Positions 1-15,086 of a DNA stretch of 64,000 nt are shown piece by piece. Position numbers and translations under genes: made by a program. The stretch's first letter is position 1. Each line of letters begins with the position of its first letter. Below the pieces are notes generated by a model that searched no databases, was not told the origin of the DNA, and saw only the letters and a list, made by a program, of their open reading frames with translations. Source of the DNA: Pseudarthrobacter sp. Fe7 (GTDB lineage: Bacteria > Actinomycetota > Actinomycetes > Actinomycetales > Micrococcaceae); contig CP099977.1 of the NCBI GenBank assembly GCA_024372495.1, forward strand, positions 4,092,001 to 4,156,000. Direction: 5' to 3'.

Positions 1-30
1 ATCCTGCAACCCCCTTTTCGCGCCGCCCTG

Positions 31-96
31 CCCAACTAGGTAGCGCCAGGTGTCATTTTGAGGGGTCAGAACGACACCTGGCGCTACTTAGTTGGG
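31..96. terminator. long inverted repeat downstream of the GntR gene
   Basis: Arms at 31-54 and 73-96 are 24 bases each and differ at a single G-T compatible position. The central part (TTTT...AGAA) pairs further, leaving an 8-base loop. It starts 16 bases beyond the stop of the minus-strand GntR gene, so it is placed as a terminator. No T-run follows. A second element with the same inner loop pattern lies at 36714-36773, so it may instead belong to a small family of intergenic palindromes. Confidence 0.6.
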
Positions 97-112
97 TCCG
101 GGAAGGATTGGA

Positions 113-790
113 TCAGCGGCCGACGGCGGCCAGCAGCTGGGCTTCGGCGCGGTCCAGGTAGGCGGCCAGGAAGTCCGCTGCCGCGGCTTTGTCCCCCGCC
201 TCCAGCAGTTCCACGATGTGGGCGTTGTCCTCGACGTAGGGCTCATGGAATGCGGGGTCGGCGGCCATGGAGTGGAACACCAGGCGCATCTCCGCCAGGA
301 CCTGTTCCATGAGGCTGTTGAGCCGTTCGCTGCCGGCACGGTCCACGATGGCGCGGTGGAAGTCCTGGTTGGCCCCTGCCATCCCGGGAATGTCGCCCTC
401 GGCTGCGGCGGCCCTGGCGGCCTTGATGATGGCCGCCAGGGACTCCATCGAGGCGTCGCCGGACCACAGCACCGCGGCAGGCTCCAGGAACCGGCGCACC
501 CTGTAGATTTCGCGGATATCGTCCGCCGTGGGGTGGGCCACGAACACGCCGCGGTTGGGGATGCGGGTGACGATGTGCTCGGCATGCAGCGCCGTGAACG
601 CCTCCCGCAGCGTGTTGCGGGACACGCCAAGGGCCTCGCGGAGGGCTTCCTCCGCGAGCTTGGAACCGGGCTTCAACAGGCCGGCCTCGATGCGGCTCCG
701 GAGCTGGGCGGCCACCCAGAGCCCGGTTTCGGCGTGCTTGGTGGTCCTGGCCTGGGCCTGGAGATCGGCCAGCACCTCGTCAAACGTCAT
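113..790 (-). CDS. GntR family transcriptional regulator, FadR/FCD subfamily
   Basis: This 225-residue protein has a winged-helix DNA-binding domain at about residues 25-90 (SRNTLREAFTALHAEHIV is the recognition helix and wing region). A C-terminal FCD ligand-binding domain follows, with acidic and histidine residues (QDFHRAIV, NAHIVELLEAG) that in this family bind a metal or a carboxylate ligand. I chose the ATG at 790 because the 22 residues upstream of it in the longer frame are not GntR-like. The gene is last in the minus-strand run pxpA-pxpBC-accBC-GntR, 78 bases after the accBC stop. A palindrome of the type bound by such regulators (5085-5101) sits upstream of pxpA. I infer local control of the operon; the effector is unknown. 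Confidence 0.9.
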   Translation of the reverse strand: MTFDEVLADLQAQARTTKHAETGLWVAAQLRSRIEAGLLKPGSKLAEEALREALGVSRNTLREAFTALHAEHIVTRIPNRGVFVAHPTADDIREIYRVRRFLEPAAVLWSGDASMESLAAIIKAARAAAAEGDIPGMAGANQDFHRAIVDRAGSERLNSLMEQVLAEMRLVFHSMAADPAFHEPYVEDNAHIVELLEAGDKAAAADFLAAYLDRAEAQLLAAVGR

Positions 791-868
791 GGCACCACGA
801 TATCGGCCCGGGCCTGTACCTACCCGCCACTGCGCAGAAGCGCCGGCGCCACCCACAAGCTCCGCGGC

Positions 869-2610
<1,742 letters not shown>

Positions 2611-2618
<8 letters not shown>

Positions 2619-4274
2619 GGGAGCTTTCCTTAAGTGTTTCGGGCAGGGCTGCCGGGGGTTGCGCAGCGGCGAACCGCACGGTGCTGCCGGGGGAAGTTGG
2701 GCGGCCTTGTCCAGGTCGGCGCTGACGACGACGGCGATCACCGGATATCCGCCGGTCACCGGATGGTCGGAGAGGAAGAGCACCGGCTGGCCTTCGGGCG
2801 GCACCTGAACGGCGCCGCGGACGGTCCCTTCGCTTGCGAGTTCGCCGTCCCGGCTGCGGGTGAGTCCCTGGCCGTTCAGCCGCAGGCCGATTCGGTTGGA
2901 TTGCGGCGTGACGGTCCACTCCTGGGCCAGGAAGTTCTGCAGGGTGTCGGGGCTGAACCAGTCCTGGCGTGGTCCGGGGACCACGCGCAGGACGGTGGCC
3001 TGGCTGGGCTCCGGGAGGGGCGACACCTCGGGGTGGCCCACCACGCTGCCCGGCTTTGGGGCCTGGACTGCAAGGATGGTCCCGGCCTGGAGCGGCTCGG
3101 GGCCGATCCCGGACATCGTGTCCGTGGACCGGCTGCCCAGGGCTTCCGGACCCGCCAGTCCGCCGCGGATCCCAAGGTAGGCGCGGAGCCCGCTTGTGGC
3201 TCTTCCGACCGTGAGCTTCTCCCCCGCCAGCAGCGCGAAGGGGGCGTCGCAGCCGGGCTGCCGGGCCGCCGTCGTCTGCTGTGCCGCCTCCCCTGCCGGT
3301 TCGATGTGCAGGGGTACGGCCGCTCCGGTGACGGCAAGGACCTGGTCACTGAGGGCCTCCAGTTCGAGTCCGCCGAAAAGCAGTTCGAGTCCGGCAGCAT
3401 CCTCCGCATTGCCCACCAGGCGGTTGGCGCGGCGCAGGGCGCCGCGGTCCACGGCGCCGGCACTGCTGACGCCGAGGGACGCGTACCCCGGGCGGCCCAA
3501 GTCTTGGACGGTGGCCTGCAGTCCGGGTTTGCGGACGGCAAGGCCGGCGCGAGCCGGTTCCCCTGCCGGGCTCTGGCTGGTTGTTGTTTGCCGCTGCCGG
3601 ACAGTTATGGCCCGGGCACGGACGGCGCTGAACCTGACGGTATCGCCGGGGCGGACCAGGGCCGGGTTTTCGCGGTCCAGATCCCACATCGCGGCCTCGG
3701 TCCGCCCGATGAGCTGCCATCCGCCGGGTGACTGCCGCGGGTAGACCGCCGAGTAGGCGCCGCCCAGGGCCACCGCTCCGGCGGGGACTGCGGTGCGGGG
3801 CGAATGGCGGCGCGGGACTTCGAGGCTGGGATTCTCGCCGGTGAGGTAGGCGAAGCCGGGCGCGAAGCCGGCGAAGGCCGCGGTCCACAGCTGCCCCGTA
3901 TGGGCGGCTACCACTGCTCCGCGGTCCAGGCCGGTGAGCGCAGCAACCCGGTCCAGGTCCTCGCCGTCGTACACGACGTCGATGGTGACAAGAGTGCTGT
4001 CCGCCTCAGCGGGAGCCTGCAGGTCGAGGCCGCTGACGTACCGGGCCAGGGCCTGCACGGCCTGGGGTGAATCAGCGGTGATGAGGACGGTTGCCGCTGC
4101 GGCAATGACGTCGATCTGGCCTGGCTGCGGATGTGCCGTGAGCTGCGCCTGGAGACTGAGGACCGAGTCCAGCGACGACAACTCCACCAGGATGGCTCGA
4201 TCCCCGGCGGGCCGGATACCGGTGAGTTGGGCGTGTGCAACCGGTTGGCCTGCATGCTGCTGCGTGATGGGCAT
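2611..4274 (-). CDS. pxpBC: 5-oxoprolinase subunits B and C fused (KipI-KipA type; frame broken near 2687)
   Basis: Residues 1-225 are a KipI/PxpB domain (GFAPGFAYLTG, PRRHSPRTAVPAG) and residues 235-550 a KipA/PxpC domain (GRPGYASLGVSSAGAVDRGA, ASEGTVRGAVQVP). With PxpA these subunits form an ATP-dependent 5-oxoprolinase that opens pyroglutamate to glutamate in the cytoplasm. In the raw sequence the frame runs straight into accBC, giving a false 885-residue fusion. One base is missing from a C/G run near 2687 (coding strand CCCCCGG, probably CCCCCGGG). Restoring it gives the natural end KESSHA and a TAA overlapping the accBC ATG. The start lies 2 bases after the pxpA stop. Fusion of B and C is common in actinobacteria. 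Confidence 0.87.
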
Positions 4275-4276
4275 GG

Positions 4277-5035
4277 CTACGCGAAACCTTGAATCTGGAT
4301 GCCGGCGTCCACCAGGGCGGCGCGGACGGCGGCGGCCATCGCCACGGCACCGGGGGTGTCGCCGTGCAGGCAGATGCTCTCTGCTTTGACGGGGACCAAC
4401 GAGCCGTCGATGGCACGGACAACGCCGTCGCCGGCCAGGCGAAGGACGTGCTCGACGACGTCCTTCACCTCGTGCAGCACGGCGCCGGGTTCGCGCCGGG
4501 AAACGAGCGTGCCGTCCGGGTTGTAGGCGCGGTCAGCGAATGCTTCCGCCACGGTCCGCAGGCCGGCAGCCTGGGCCTGGCGCTGGATTTCGGAGTTGGG
4601 GAGCACCATGAGGGGCAGGGTGGGGTCCACGGCCAGGATGGCGGCAACGACGGCGCCGGCCTGCTTAGGGTGATTCACGATGGTGTTGTAGAGGGCGCCA
4701 TGGGGCTTGACGTAGCGGACGGCTGTTCCGGCGGCGAGGGCCACTGCCTGCACCGCGCCGATCTGGTAGACGACGTCAGCGGTCAGCTCCTCCGGCGTCA
4801 TGTCCACAAAGCGGCGGCCGAATCCGGCCAGGTCCCGGTAGCCGGGGTGTGCGCCCACCGTGACGCCTGCTTTCACCGCGGCCTGGCAGGTGGCCATGAT
4901 GCCCACGGGGTCGCCGGCGTGGAAGCCGCAGGCCACGTTGGCGCTGGACACGCTCTCGAAAATGGCGGCGTCATCGCCGAAGGACCAGTTCCCGAAGGAC
5001 TCGCCGACGTCGCTGTTCAGGTCGATGCTGGGCAT
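4277..5035 (-). CDS. pxpA: 5-oxoprolinase subunit A (LamB/YcsF family)
   Basis: This intact 252-residue protein has all LamB/YcsF signature blocks: DLNSDVGESFG at the N-terminus, SANVACGFHAGDP, VGAHPGYRDLAGFGRR, and KPHGALYN. PxpA works with PxpB and PxpC in ATP-dependent hydrolysis of 5-oxo-L-proline, a damage product of glutamine and glutamate. It is the first gene of the minus-strand operon, directly followed by pxpBC. Upstream (5036-5174) lies the operon promoter region with the palindrome at 5085-5101. The substrate assignment rests on family knowledge; the adjacent biotin carboxylase leaves open a related carboxylation-linked role. Confidence 0.93.
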   Translation of the reverse strand: MPSIDLNSDVGESFGNWSFGDDAAIFESVSSANVACGFHAGDPVGIMATCQAAVKAGVTVGAHPGYRDLAGFGRRFVDMTPEELTADVVYQIGAVQAVALAAGTAVRYVKPHGALYNTIVNHPKQAGAVVAAILAVDPTLPLMVLPNSEIQRQAQAAGLRTVAEAFADRAYNPDGTLVSRREPGAVLHEVKDVVEHVLRLAGDGVVRAIDGSLVPVKAESICLHGDTPGAVAMAAAVRAALVDAGIQIQGFA

Positions 5036-5084
5036 TGTGATCTCCGTCTCGGATTGGTGTCCTTCAAGAATGCCCTAAAAACTC

Positions 5085-5101
5085 GGATTGTTCAACAATC
5101 C
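5085..5101. promoter_or_regulatory. perfect palindrome upstream of pxpA, candidate GntR operator
   Basis: GGATTGTTCAACAATCC is a perfect 17-base palindrome around C5093. It lies 50 bases upstream of the pxpA start codon. The TTGTT-AACAA core resembles FadR/FCD-type operators, and the GntR gene at the end of the same operon is the obvious candidate to bind it. A possible -35 (TTGAAC) overlaps the palindrome on the minus strand, which would suit repression. Binding is inferred. Confidence 0.6.
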
Positions 5102-5174
5102 TGCCCCCTTATTGCCGGCCTCCAACTGGCCGCCCCATCACATCCTGCAGGTTTCCCGGCAATGCCCTAACAGG

Positions 5175-6026
5175 TCAGAAGTCACCCAGGGCGTCGCGGA
5201 GCATGCGGTGGCCCTGTTCCTCAAACTTATGATCGCCAACCCGGTACGCCCAGGCAGCCGTGGAAACGGCTTCCCGCAGCTGCATAACATTCCAGAGCTT
5301 AGTGTCCCTGGGATCTGACCCGTAGCCTGCGAAAAATGCCGTCTCCAGCCGAGGGACTGCACGCCATTGCTGCACGGCAAGTCGACAGAAATCGCTGGCA
5401 GCTGGTCTGAACTCATACCTGCCAAAGTCGATGACCCTCAACTCAGAACCGCTAATGAGCCAGTTGCGCGGCTGCCAGTCACCGTGAGTCGGGACAACAG
5501 TAACCGGCTCGGGCTCATAGGCACCGAGTATGGCGGCGGCCTGTTCTGCGGCAGACTCCTCGATACGGTGCGGTCCATAGAGCCACGCCAAGGCTTTTGC
5601 GGTGGCGGCCGCTTCAAAATCCTGATCAGTACGCGCGGCCTGGTCATGAAACGCGCGAAGGAGAGACCCTGCTTGAACGTATATAGCAGTCGCATATTCG
5701 GCCTCTGAGCCTTCCACCAGAGAACCGCCCAGATACTCCGTGACCAGGATGTTCAAAAGGAGGTCAGAGCGAATAAGCCTTGGCGCACGGTTCTGGCGCG
5801 CCAAGACATGGACAGCAGACTGGTGGGCTGCAATCTCACGCTCTATGTGGTGGTCGGAAGGACTGCCGGCCTTGACGACGTATCTGCGCTGCCGGCATTG
5901 CACCTCAAGAACGGCGGTATCTGTGAGGTCCCAGGACAGATCATTGAGCATCCGCACACCCGGGAGCCAGGTTTCCACAAGCTCTGCCTGTTCCTTGCTC
6001 AGCCGGTTCCCATGCCACGAATCCAT
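5175..6026 (-). CDS. aminoglycoside phosphotransferase/choline kinase family protein
   Basis: This 283-residue protein has the APH-fold kinase motifs: Brenner motif HGDWQPRNWLI (catalytic Asp and metal-binding Asn) and the DFG equivalent VIDFGRYEF. The N-terminal lobe has a candidate ATP-binding lysine in YVVKAGS. It would transfer phosphate from ATP to a small hydroxylated substrate, which the sequence does not reveal; antibiotic resistance should not be assumed. It sits alone between pxpA and the rRNA operon terminator, on the minus strand. The Shine-Dalgarno sequence is weak (GCGGAA). Base composition is slightly less GC-rich than its neighbours. Confidence 0.8.
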   Translation of the reverse strand: MDSWHGNRLSKEQAELVETWLPGVRMLNDLSWDLTDTAVLEVQCRQRRYVVKAGSPSDHHIEREIAAHQSAVHVLARQNRAPRLIRSDLLLNILVTEYLGGSLVEGSEAEYATAIYVQAGSLLRAFHDQAARTDQDFEAAATAKALAWLYGPHRIEESAAEQAAAILGAYEPEPVTVVPTHGDWQPRNWLISGSELRVIDFGRYEFRPAASDFCRLAVQQWRAVPRLETAFFAGYGSDPRDTKLWNVMQLREAVSTAAWAYRVGDHKFEEQGHRMLRDALGDF

Positions 6027-6140
6027 TTCCGCAGAATATCCGGTAGTCGCCGCCAGGCACTCCCGCAGCTACTGAAGCGACTGCTCTTTCACGTTTTGCT
6101 GATTAAACGGCAGGGTGACCCCAGTTTGGGTGGTTAAGTG

Positions 6141-6173
6141 GTAGGGCCCTGACAGTCCTTGTCAGGGCCCTAC
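6141..6173 (-). terminator. rRNA operon terminator hairpin
   Basis: A perfect 14-bp inverted repeat (GTAGGGCCCTGACA, 5-base loop, then its complement) begins 13 bases beyond the 3' end of 5S rRNA. The stem is very stable. No strong U-tract follows, so termination may be assisted by other factors. Confidence 0.8.
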
Positions 6174-6185
6174 GTTAATGTGTGT

Positions 6186-6302
6186 CCGGCGGTGACCTAC
6201 TCTCCCACACCCTCCCGGGTGCAGTACCATCGGCGCTGTGGGTCTTAGCTTCCGGGTTCGGAATGGGACCGGGCGTTTCCCCCACGCTATGACCGCCGTA
6301 AC
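6186..6302 (-). rRNA. rrf: 5S ribosomal RNA
   Basis: The sequence is recognisable on the minus strand as a typical actinobacterial 5S (5' GTTACGGCGGTCATAGCG, internal CCCATTCCGAACCCGGAAGC). It is about 117 nt. It follows the 23S gene after a 180-base spacer that holds half of the 23S processing stem. The 5' and 3' ends close on each other (GGCGGTC with GACCGCC-type ends). Boundaries are good to a few bases. Confidence 0.95.
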
Positions 6303-6438
6303 CCTTGTACCCGGCCGTCCCCGGGGCTGGTGCCGCGGGGGTGGCGGGAAATCTTGTGTGGTTACAACATTGTGGTGTTGTTATTCAGTTGTTGGTTTCC
6401 GTGACCAGGGGACAACCCGGCTGGGTTGTTGGTTGGGA

Positions 6439-6459
6439 ACCACATAGTGGACGCAAGCA
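6439..6459 (-). other. 3' half of the 23S precursor processing stem
   Basis: On the transcript this 21-base segment, just downstream of mature 23S rRNA, is complementary (G-U pairs allowed) to 9735-9755, upstream of 23S. Together they would close a long stalk around the 23S precursor. Such stalks are cut by RNase III in bacteria. The pairing is read directly from the sequence; the cleavage is inferred. Confidence 0.7.
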
Positions 6460-6482
6460 GAATTTTGTATGTTTCTGTGTGG

Positions 6483-11680
<5,198 letters not shown>

Positions 11681-11836
11681 AAAAACAAAAACAGACACAA
11701 CCAAGAACCACGGAAACAACGCGGAACCAGGCTGCACAAAATCTGAAACCAGCCAAAAACACCATGCCAACCACGAGGTGGCGGCACAGCACAATCAACC
11801 AATCACATAACATAATCGGTATCAACAAACTTGGCA

Positions 11837-11855
11837 CACTATTGAGTTCTCAAAC
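11837..11855 (-). promoter_or_regulatory. rRNA leader element (boxA-like) upstream of 16S
   Basis: The transcript reads GUUUGAGAACUCAAUAGUG, an element highly conserved in actinobacterial rRNA leaders, and recurs before 23S at 9745-9763. It is followed by UUGUUGAUA (11828-11820), which can pair with a segment 3' of 16S. I infer a role in antitermination and precursor folding. Confidence 0.6.
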
Positions 11856-11915
11856 AACAGACACACCCGGCACCACCCAAACACCCGTTCAGGATCGCTC
11901 CGGAGCAACTTTCCA

Positions 11916-11944
11916 AACTTACCCGATCACCCCCGGCTTCGCAA
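11916..11944 (-). promoter_or_regulatory. rRNA promoter, proximal
   Basis: On the minus strand there is a -35 TTGCGA (11944-11939), a 17-base spacer and a -10 TAAGTT (11921-11916). This is a well-formed sigma-70-type promoter about 235 bases before 16S, with a GC-rich discriminator region downstream. Confidence 0.75.
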
Positions 11945-12084
11945 ACCACGTTTCCGCGCTCCCGAAACCCGCAGGAATCAGCCCCCACCCACCAACAGCA
12001 CGCACAAAAAGCGAACCATTTCCAGGCCGTTCAAAAAAGGGGTTTGGCCGCTATCTTTCCGCTTCAGCGGCGGCGACTCAGAAA

Positions 12085-12113
12085 ACAATACCCGCACACA
12101 ACCCCCACCGCAA
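12085..12113 (-). promoter_or_regulatory. rRNA promoter, distal
   Basis: On the minus strand there is TTGCGG (12113-12108), again with a 17-base spacer, and TATTGT (12090-12085). It lies about 170 bases upstream of the proximal promoter. Two tandem promoters are usual for actinobacterial rRNA operons. The stretch 11681-12270 holds no gene: it is promoter and leader. Confidence 0.65.
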
Positions 12114-12270
12114 ATCGGGCGCCAGAGGCACAGGATCCGCGGAATTCCGGGGCCGGAAGGGCAGTGGAGACACGTAGGCCGCCTCCCGCCGTCGTAATTA
12201 ACCGATGTGTGCTGCAACACATGCGAGCCGGCGGCCTTCGTAGCTGCAGCAGGCCGGGAGTCGGTTAAAC

Positions 12271-12319
12271 GAACGGGCCGCGGATGCCTCTTGAAGAAGG
12301 AGACATCCACGGCCCGTTC
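12271..12319 (-). terminator. hairpin after the PASTA lipoprotein gene
   Basis: Arms of 16 bases (GAACGGGCCGCGGATG at 12271-12286 and its near complement at 12304-12319, one mismatch) lie 9 bases beyond the stop of the minus-strand lipoprotein gene. They are followed by GTTTAAC. It would also insulate the downstream rRNA promoters. Confidence 0.7.
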
Positions 12320-12328
12320 TGTTTGAAG

Positions 12329-13003
12329 CTACTTGGCAATACCGCCATGCCTGCTGCAGGCACCTTGCCTCGTCGTGCTCGGCCAGACGTAGCCGTCGTT
12401 GCAGATGATTGTTCCTCCGCTGTTGGGCACCGGTGCGGTAGGGGCCTGCACAAACTTCTGGGCAGCTGCCTGGTCAGCAGCTGCCTGGTCGGCGACGGCC
12501 TTGTCAGCAGCCGCCTTATCTGCGGCAGCCTTCGCCGCAGCGGCCTGGTCAGCTGCCACCTTGGCGGCGGCAGCCTTGTCCGCGGCAGCCTTCTCCGCCG
12601 CCACGTCGTCGAGGCTCTTGACGCCCAGGTGCACCGTGGAACCCTTCGCCGCCTGTGCGCCGTTGGCCGGATCCTGGGAAATCACCTGCCAGTTCTTGTC
12701 GATGATGATCGATTTCCCATGAACAGTGTCTACGGCCTCAACTTTGAGGCCAAGCTTCTTCAGCTGGTCCGTGGCCTTGTCCAGGGTCAGGTTCACCACC
12801 GCGGGGACAACGACGGTCTCTGTGGTTTGCGAGACAGCGGTTGCGGTTGCGGTTGCCGTGGCCGTAGCTGTGGCCGTAGCTGTGGCGGTTGCCGGTGTTG
12901 CTGCCTGCTTGCCGCCGCAGCCTGTCAGCATGAGGCCGGTCAGCACAACCAGGGCCAGCGAGGTCTTGAGCCTGCCAACTCCAGGAACGGTATTTTCTTT
13001 CAT
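12329..13003 (-). CDS. lipoprotein with PASTA domain, Ala/Lys coiled coil and DUF3761-like C-terminus
   Basis: The start at 13003 is set by AGGGGG four bases upstream and by the signal sequence that follows. The 224-residue product has an export signal with lipobox LMLTGC, then an (Ala-Thr)n linker. A PASTA-type domain follows at about residues 50-105 (VVPAVVNLTLDKATDQLKKL). An Ala/Lys/Asp heptad-like stretch (AAADKAAAAKVAADQ repeats) probably forms a coiled coil. The tail GTIICNDGYVWPSTTRQGA...CSRHGGIAK resembles DUF3761 small cysteine-containing domains. PASTA domains bind peptidoglycan or beta-lactams in other proteins, so a cell-wall-associated role is likely. It is followed by a terminator and preceded by the GmrSD-C/excalibur gene on the same strand (73-base gap). 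Confidence 0.85.
   Translation of the reverse strand: MKENTVPGVGRLKTSLALVVLTGLMLTGCGGKQAATPATATATATATATATATATAVSQTTETVVVPAVVNLTLDKATDQLKKLGLKVEAVDTVHGKSIIIDKNWQVISQDPANGAQAAKGSTVHLGVKSLDDVAAEKAAADKAAAAKVAADQAAAAKAAADKAAADKAVADQAAADQAAAQKFVQAPTAPVPNSGGTIICNDGYVWPSTTRQGACSRHGGIAK
12838..12895. repeat. short tandem repeat coding the Ala-Thr linker
   Basis: A run of near-identical 6- and 12-base units (GCGGTTGCGGTTGC..., GTGGCCGTAGCT repeated) inside the lipoprotein gene. It encodes alternating Ala and Thr. Such runs can change length by slippage in whole codon pairs without breaking the frame. Confidence 0.7.
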
Positions 13004-13076
13004 GTTTCCCCCTAGGAATGCGATGTGATGATGATGCTGGAATCGAGGTCCGGGATATCCGGGGTTTGAACGCGCT

Positions 13077-14402
13077 TTACTCGCAGGCGACACCGTCCGA
13101 GTCGCGGTCCAATGCGGGGCGGTAACCGGGCTGCCCCGCGTAGAGTGGCGCGGCGCCGGCAGCCCTCGCCGCCGTGCAGTTGGCGTAATAGGCAGCAGCA
13201 GGTGCGGGTGCGGCGGGAGCGGGCGCAACCGGAGCCGGGGCGGCCGGTGCAGGAGCAGGAGCTACCGCCGCCGGTGCCGGAGCAGCCGCAACAGGGGCCG
13301 GAGCCTGCTGGTTGGTCGGCGCCACCTGGCCTGGGCAATCGCCCAGGATCCGGGCTATCGCGTCGTGTTCCGCCTGGGTGACCCACAGCCCGTACGTCGC
13401 CTTCACGGACACCTGCCGCGCAACGTACTCGCACCGGAAGCCCTTGTTCGGAGGCAACCAGGTGGCAGCGTCGCCGTCGCCCTTTTGCTGGTTTGTGGGC
13501 CCATCCGTCGCCTGCAGGTTCAGCGGGTCATTGGCGAACGCCGTCCGCTGCTCCGGAGTCAACTGCTGGGCACCCTTCTGCCACGCGTCACTGAGCGCCA
13601 CCACGTGGTCGATCTGCACAGCGGTGCTGGTGGCCGAGCCCCGGACAAAGCTGATGGTCTTGCCGGTGTAGGGATCGGCCAGGGTTCCCGACTGCACCTT
13701 GCACGGCACACTGTTCGTATACGTGATGCCGGTGAGGTCGCGTTTGAGGATGTCGTTGCGGGTATCGCAGCCGTTCCGGTCCACGTCCGCCCACGCTTGG
13801 CCGAACCGCGCCCGGTCATACCCCGTCTTCGGCGCCCGGCCCTTGACGGGAAGGGCCGCCAGCAGGTCCAGGGCCTTCGTGGCGTAAGCGGGCTGCGCAT
13901 TGGGCGCGGTTGCGGTGACGCCGGCAGCAAGAACGTACGGATTCTCCGGGTCCAGCGGCTCGCCAGTGGTATCAGCAGTAGGAGTTGGGGTGGACGACGG
14001 CGACGCCTTGGCTGTTGCGGCCGGGCTCGCTTTCACCGGCGTGGCCGTTGCGGTGCTCGCCGAGGAGGCTGCCTTCAGGTCGGCGCTGGCAACGCCTGGC
14101 AATGCGACAGCACCACCAACCAGGAGCGCGAAAGAGGCGGCAATCGCTACGGCGCCGGCCTTGCGCCTAGCCGGAAGCCACGCCCAGGACCGCCGCCCGG
14201 TGAGGAGGACATAGAGCCCGGTGAGCGCGAATGAAATGCCCAGGAAGATCAGGGTCCCGCCAACACCCCCGCTCAGCGCTCCAAAAAGCATGGCCAGCGC
14301 GGTAATGCCGGCAACAATAAACGTTGAAATTCGTGGTTTCCGCGGCGGCCTCGGTGCCGGCGCAGAAGGAATAAACCCCGAAAGGGTTTCGTAATCGGAC
14401 AT
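13077..14402 (-). CDS. membrane-anchored DUF1524/GmrSD-C HNH-type protein with excalibur domain
   Basis: This intact 441-residue protein has two membrane segments at about 25-68 and a third at about 82-107, followed by a Ser/Thr/Pro linker. A GmrSD C-terminal (DUF1524) HNH-like nuclease domain follows, with QIDHVVALSDAW, FANDPLNLQATD and NKGFRCEYVARQV. A long Ala-Pro linker leads to an excalibur calcium-binding motif (YYANC...DRDSDGVACE). Secreted or surface DUF1524 proteins of this layout are common in actinobacteria. They are probably extracellular nucleases rather than restriction enzymes, because no GmrS/DUF262 partner is present. It lies 73 bases upstream of the PASTA lipoprotein gene on the same strand. 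The extracellular location is inferred from the topology. Confidence 0.85.
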   Translation of the reverse strand: MSDYETLSGFIPSAPAPRPPRKPRISTFIVAGITALAMLFGALSGGVGGTLIFLGISFALTGLYVLLTGRRSWAWLPARRKAGAVAIAASFALLVGGAVALPGVASADLKAASSASTATATPVKASPAATAKASPSSTPTPTADTTGEPLDPENPYVLAAGVTATAPNAQPAYATKALDLLAALPVKGRAPKTGYDRARFGQAWADVDRNGCDTRNDILKRDLTGITYTNSVPCKVQSGTLADPYTGKTISFVRGSATSTAVQIDHVVALSDAWQKGAQQLTPEQRTAFANDPLNLQATDGPTNQQKGDGDAATWLPPNKGFRCEYVARQVSVKATYGLWVTQAEHDAIARILGDCPGQVAPTNQQAPAPVAAAPAPAAVAPAPAPAAPAPVAPAPAAPAPAAAYYANCTAARAAGAAPLYAGQPGYRPALDRDSDGVACE

Positions 14403-14683
14403 TATTTCCCCATTTACAGGAGGCGCATAAGACGGCGCCCCCGCAATTTCCGGGCCTGCTGCTTAGCCCGATTCACTCGTCGCTGACGAGCCTATGCTCC
14501 ATTCCACACCGAACAGCCGGCCTTTCCCGATCCTCAGCCAACATTCAGGCAGTCTTGATGGGACCTTGAGGAAAGGCCGTCGCAATACGCTGCACTGCCT
14601 AACAATTTGCAGCACGCCAGGGCCCGCCGCCGCATTCCGCGCTGCCATTCCCTTCGAACAGAGCCCGCAGATAGAGTGGCCGC

Positions 14684-15077
14684 ATGCAGATGCGCCTAGA
14701 GGTTGTTCAGGTCCCGGTTTCCGACGTCGACAGGTCCAAAGCGTTCTACACTGACAAGCTCGGCTTTGTCCTGGACCACGATGTGGAACACATCCCCGGG
14801 ATGCGCGTGGTCCAGCTGACTCCCCCGGGCTCTGCCACCTCGGTGGTGATCGGCACCGGGATGACCACCATGGCGCCGGGCAGCCTGGAGGGACTGCAAC
14901 TGGTAGTTCCCGACATCACCGAAGTCCGCGGCGAGCCTGGTCAGGCGCGGCGCGGACATCAGCGAAATCCAGGATCTGGGCGGCGTGCTGTTCGCCTACT
15001 TCAGCGATCCCGACGGCAACCGCTGGGTCATGCAGGGCCAGACCTCCCAGGATCCCCGGGGCGCACACACGCCGTAG
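14684..15077 (+). CDS. VOC family (glyoxalase/bleomycin resistance) protein, frame broken at 14936
   Basis: The N-terminal 83 codons give a betaalphabetabetabeta module (EVVQVPVSDVDRSKAFYTD, LGFVLDHDVEH). The frame then breaks at 14936-14937, where the sequence has GAGCCTGG. Removing one C gives GELVRRGADISEIQDLGG and a normal end (VMQGQTSQDPRGAHTP). The restored length is 130 residues, typical for a single VOC protein. The family binds a metal with His/Glu residues and covers lyases, dioxygenases and resistance proteins; the substrate is not known. It converges on the LacI gene (10 bases between stops). Confidence 0.82.
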
Positions 15078-15086
15078 GAGGGCGGG

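Noticed and set aside
5175..6026. Aminoglycoside resistance gene
   Set aside because: Only general APH-fold motifs are present; nothing identifies an antibiotic substrate.
13077..14402. A GmrSD restriction system
   Set aside because: Only the C-terminal DUF1524 domain is present, on a membrane-anchored protein, with no GmrS/DUF262 partner.
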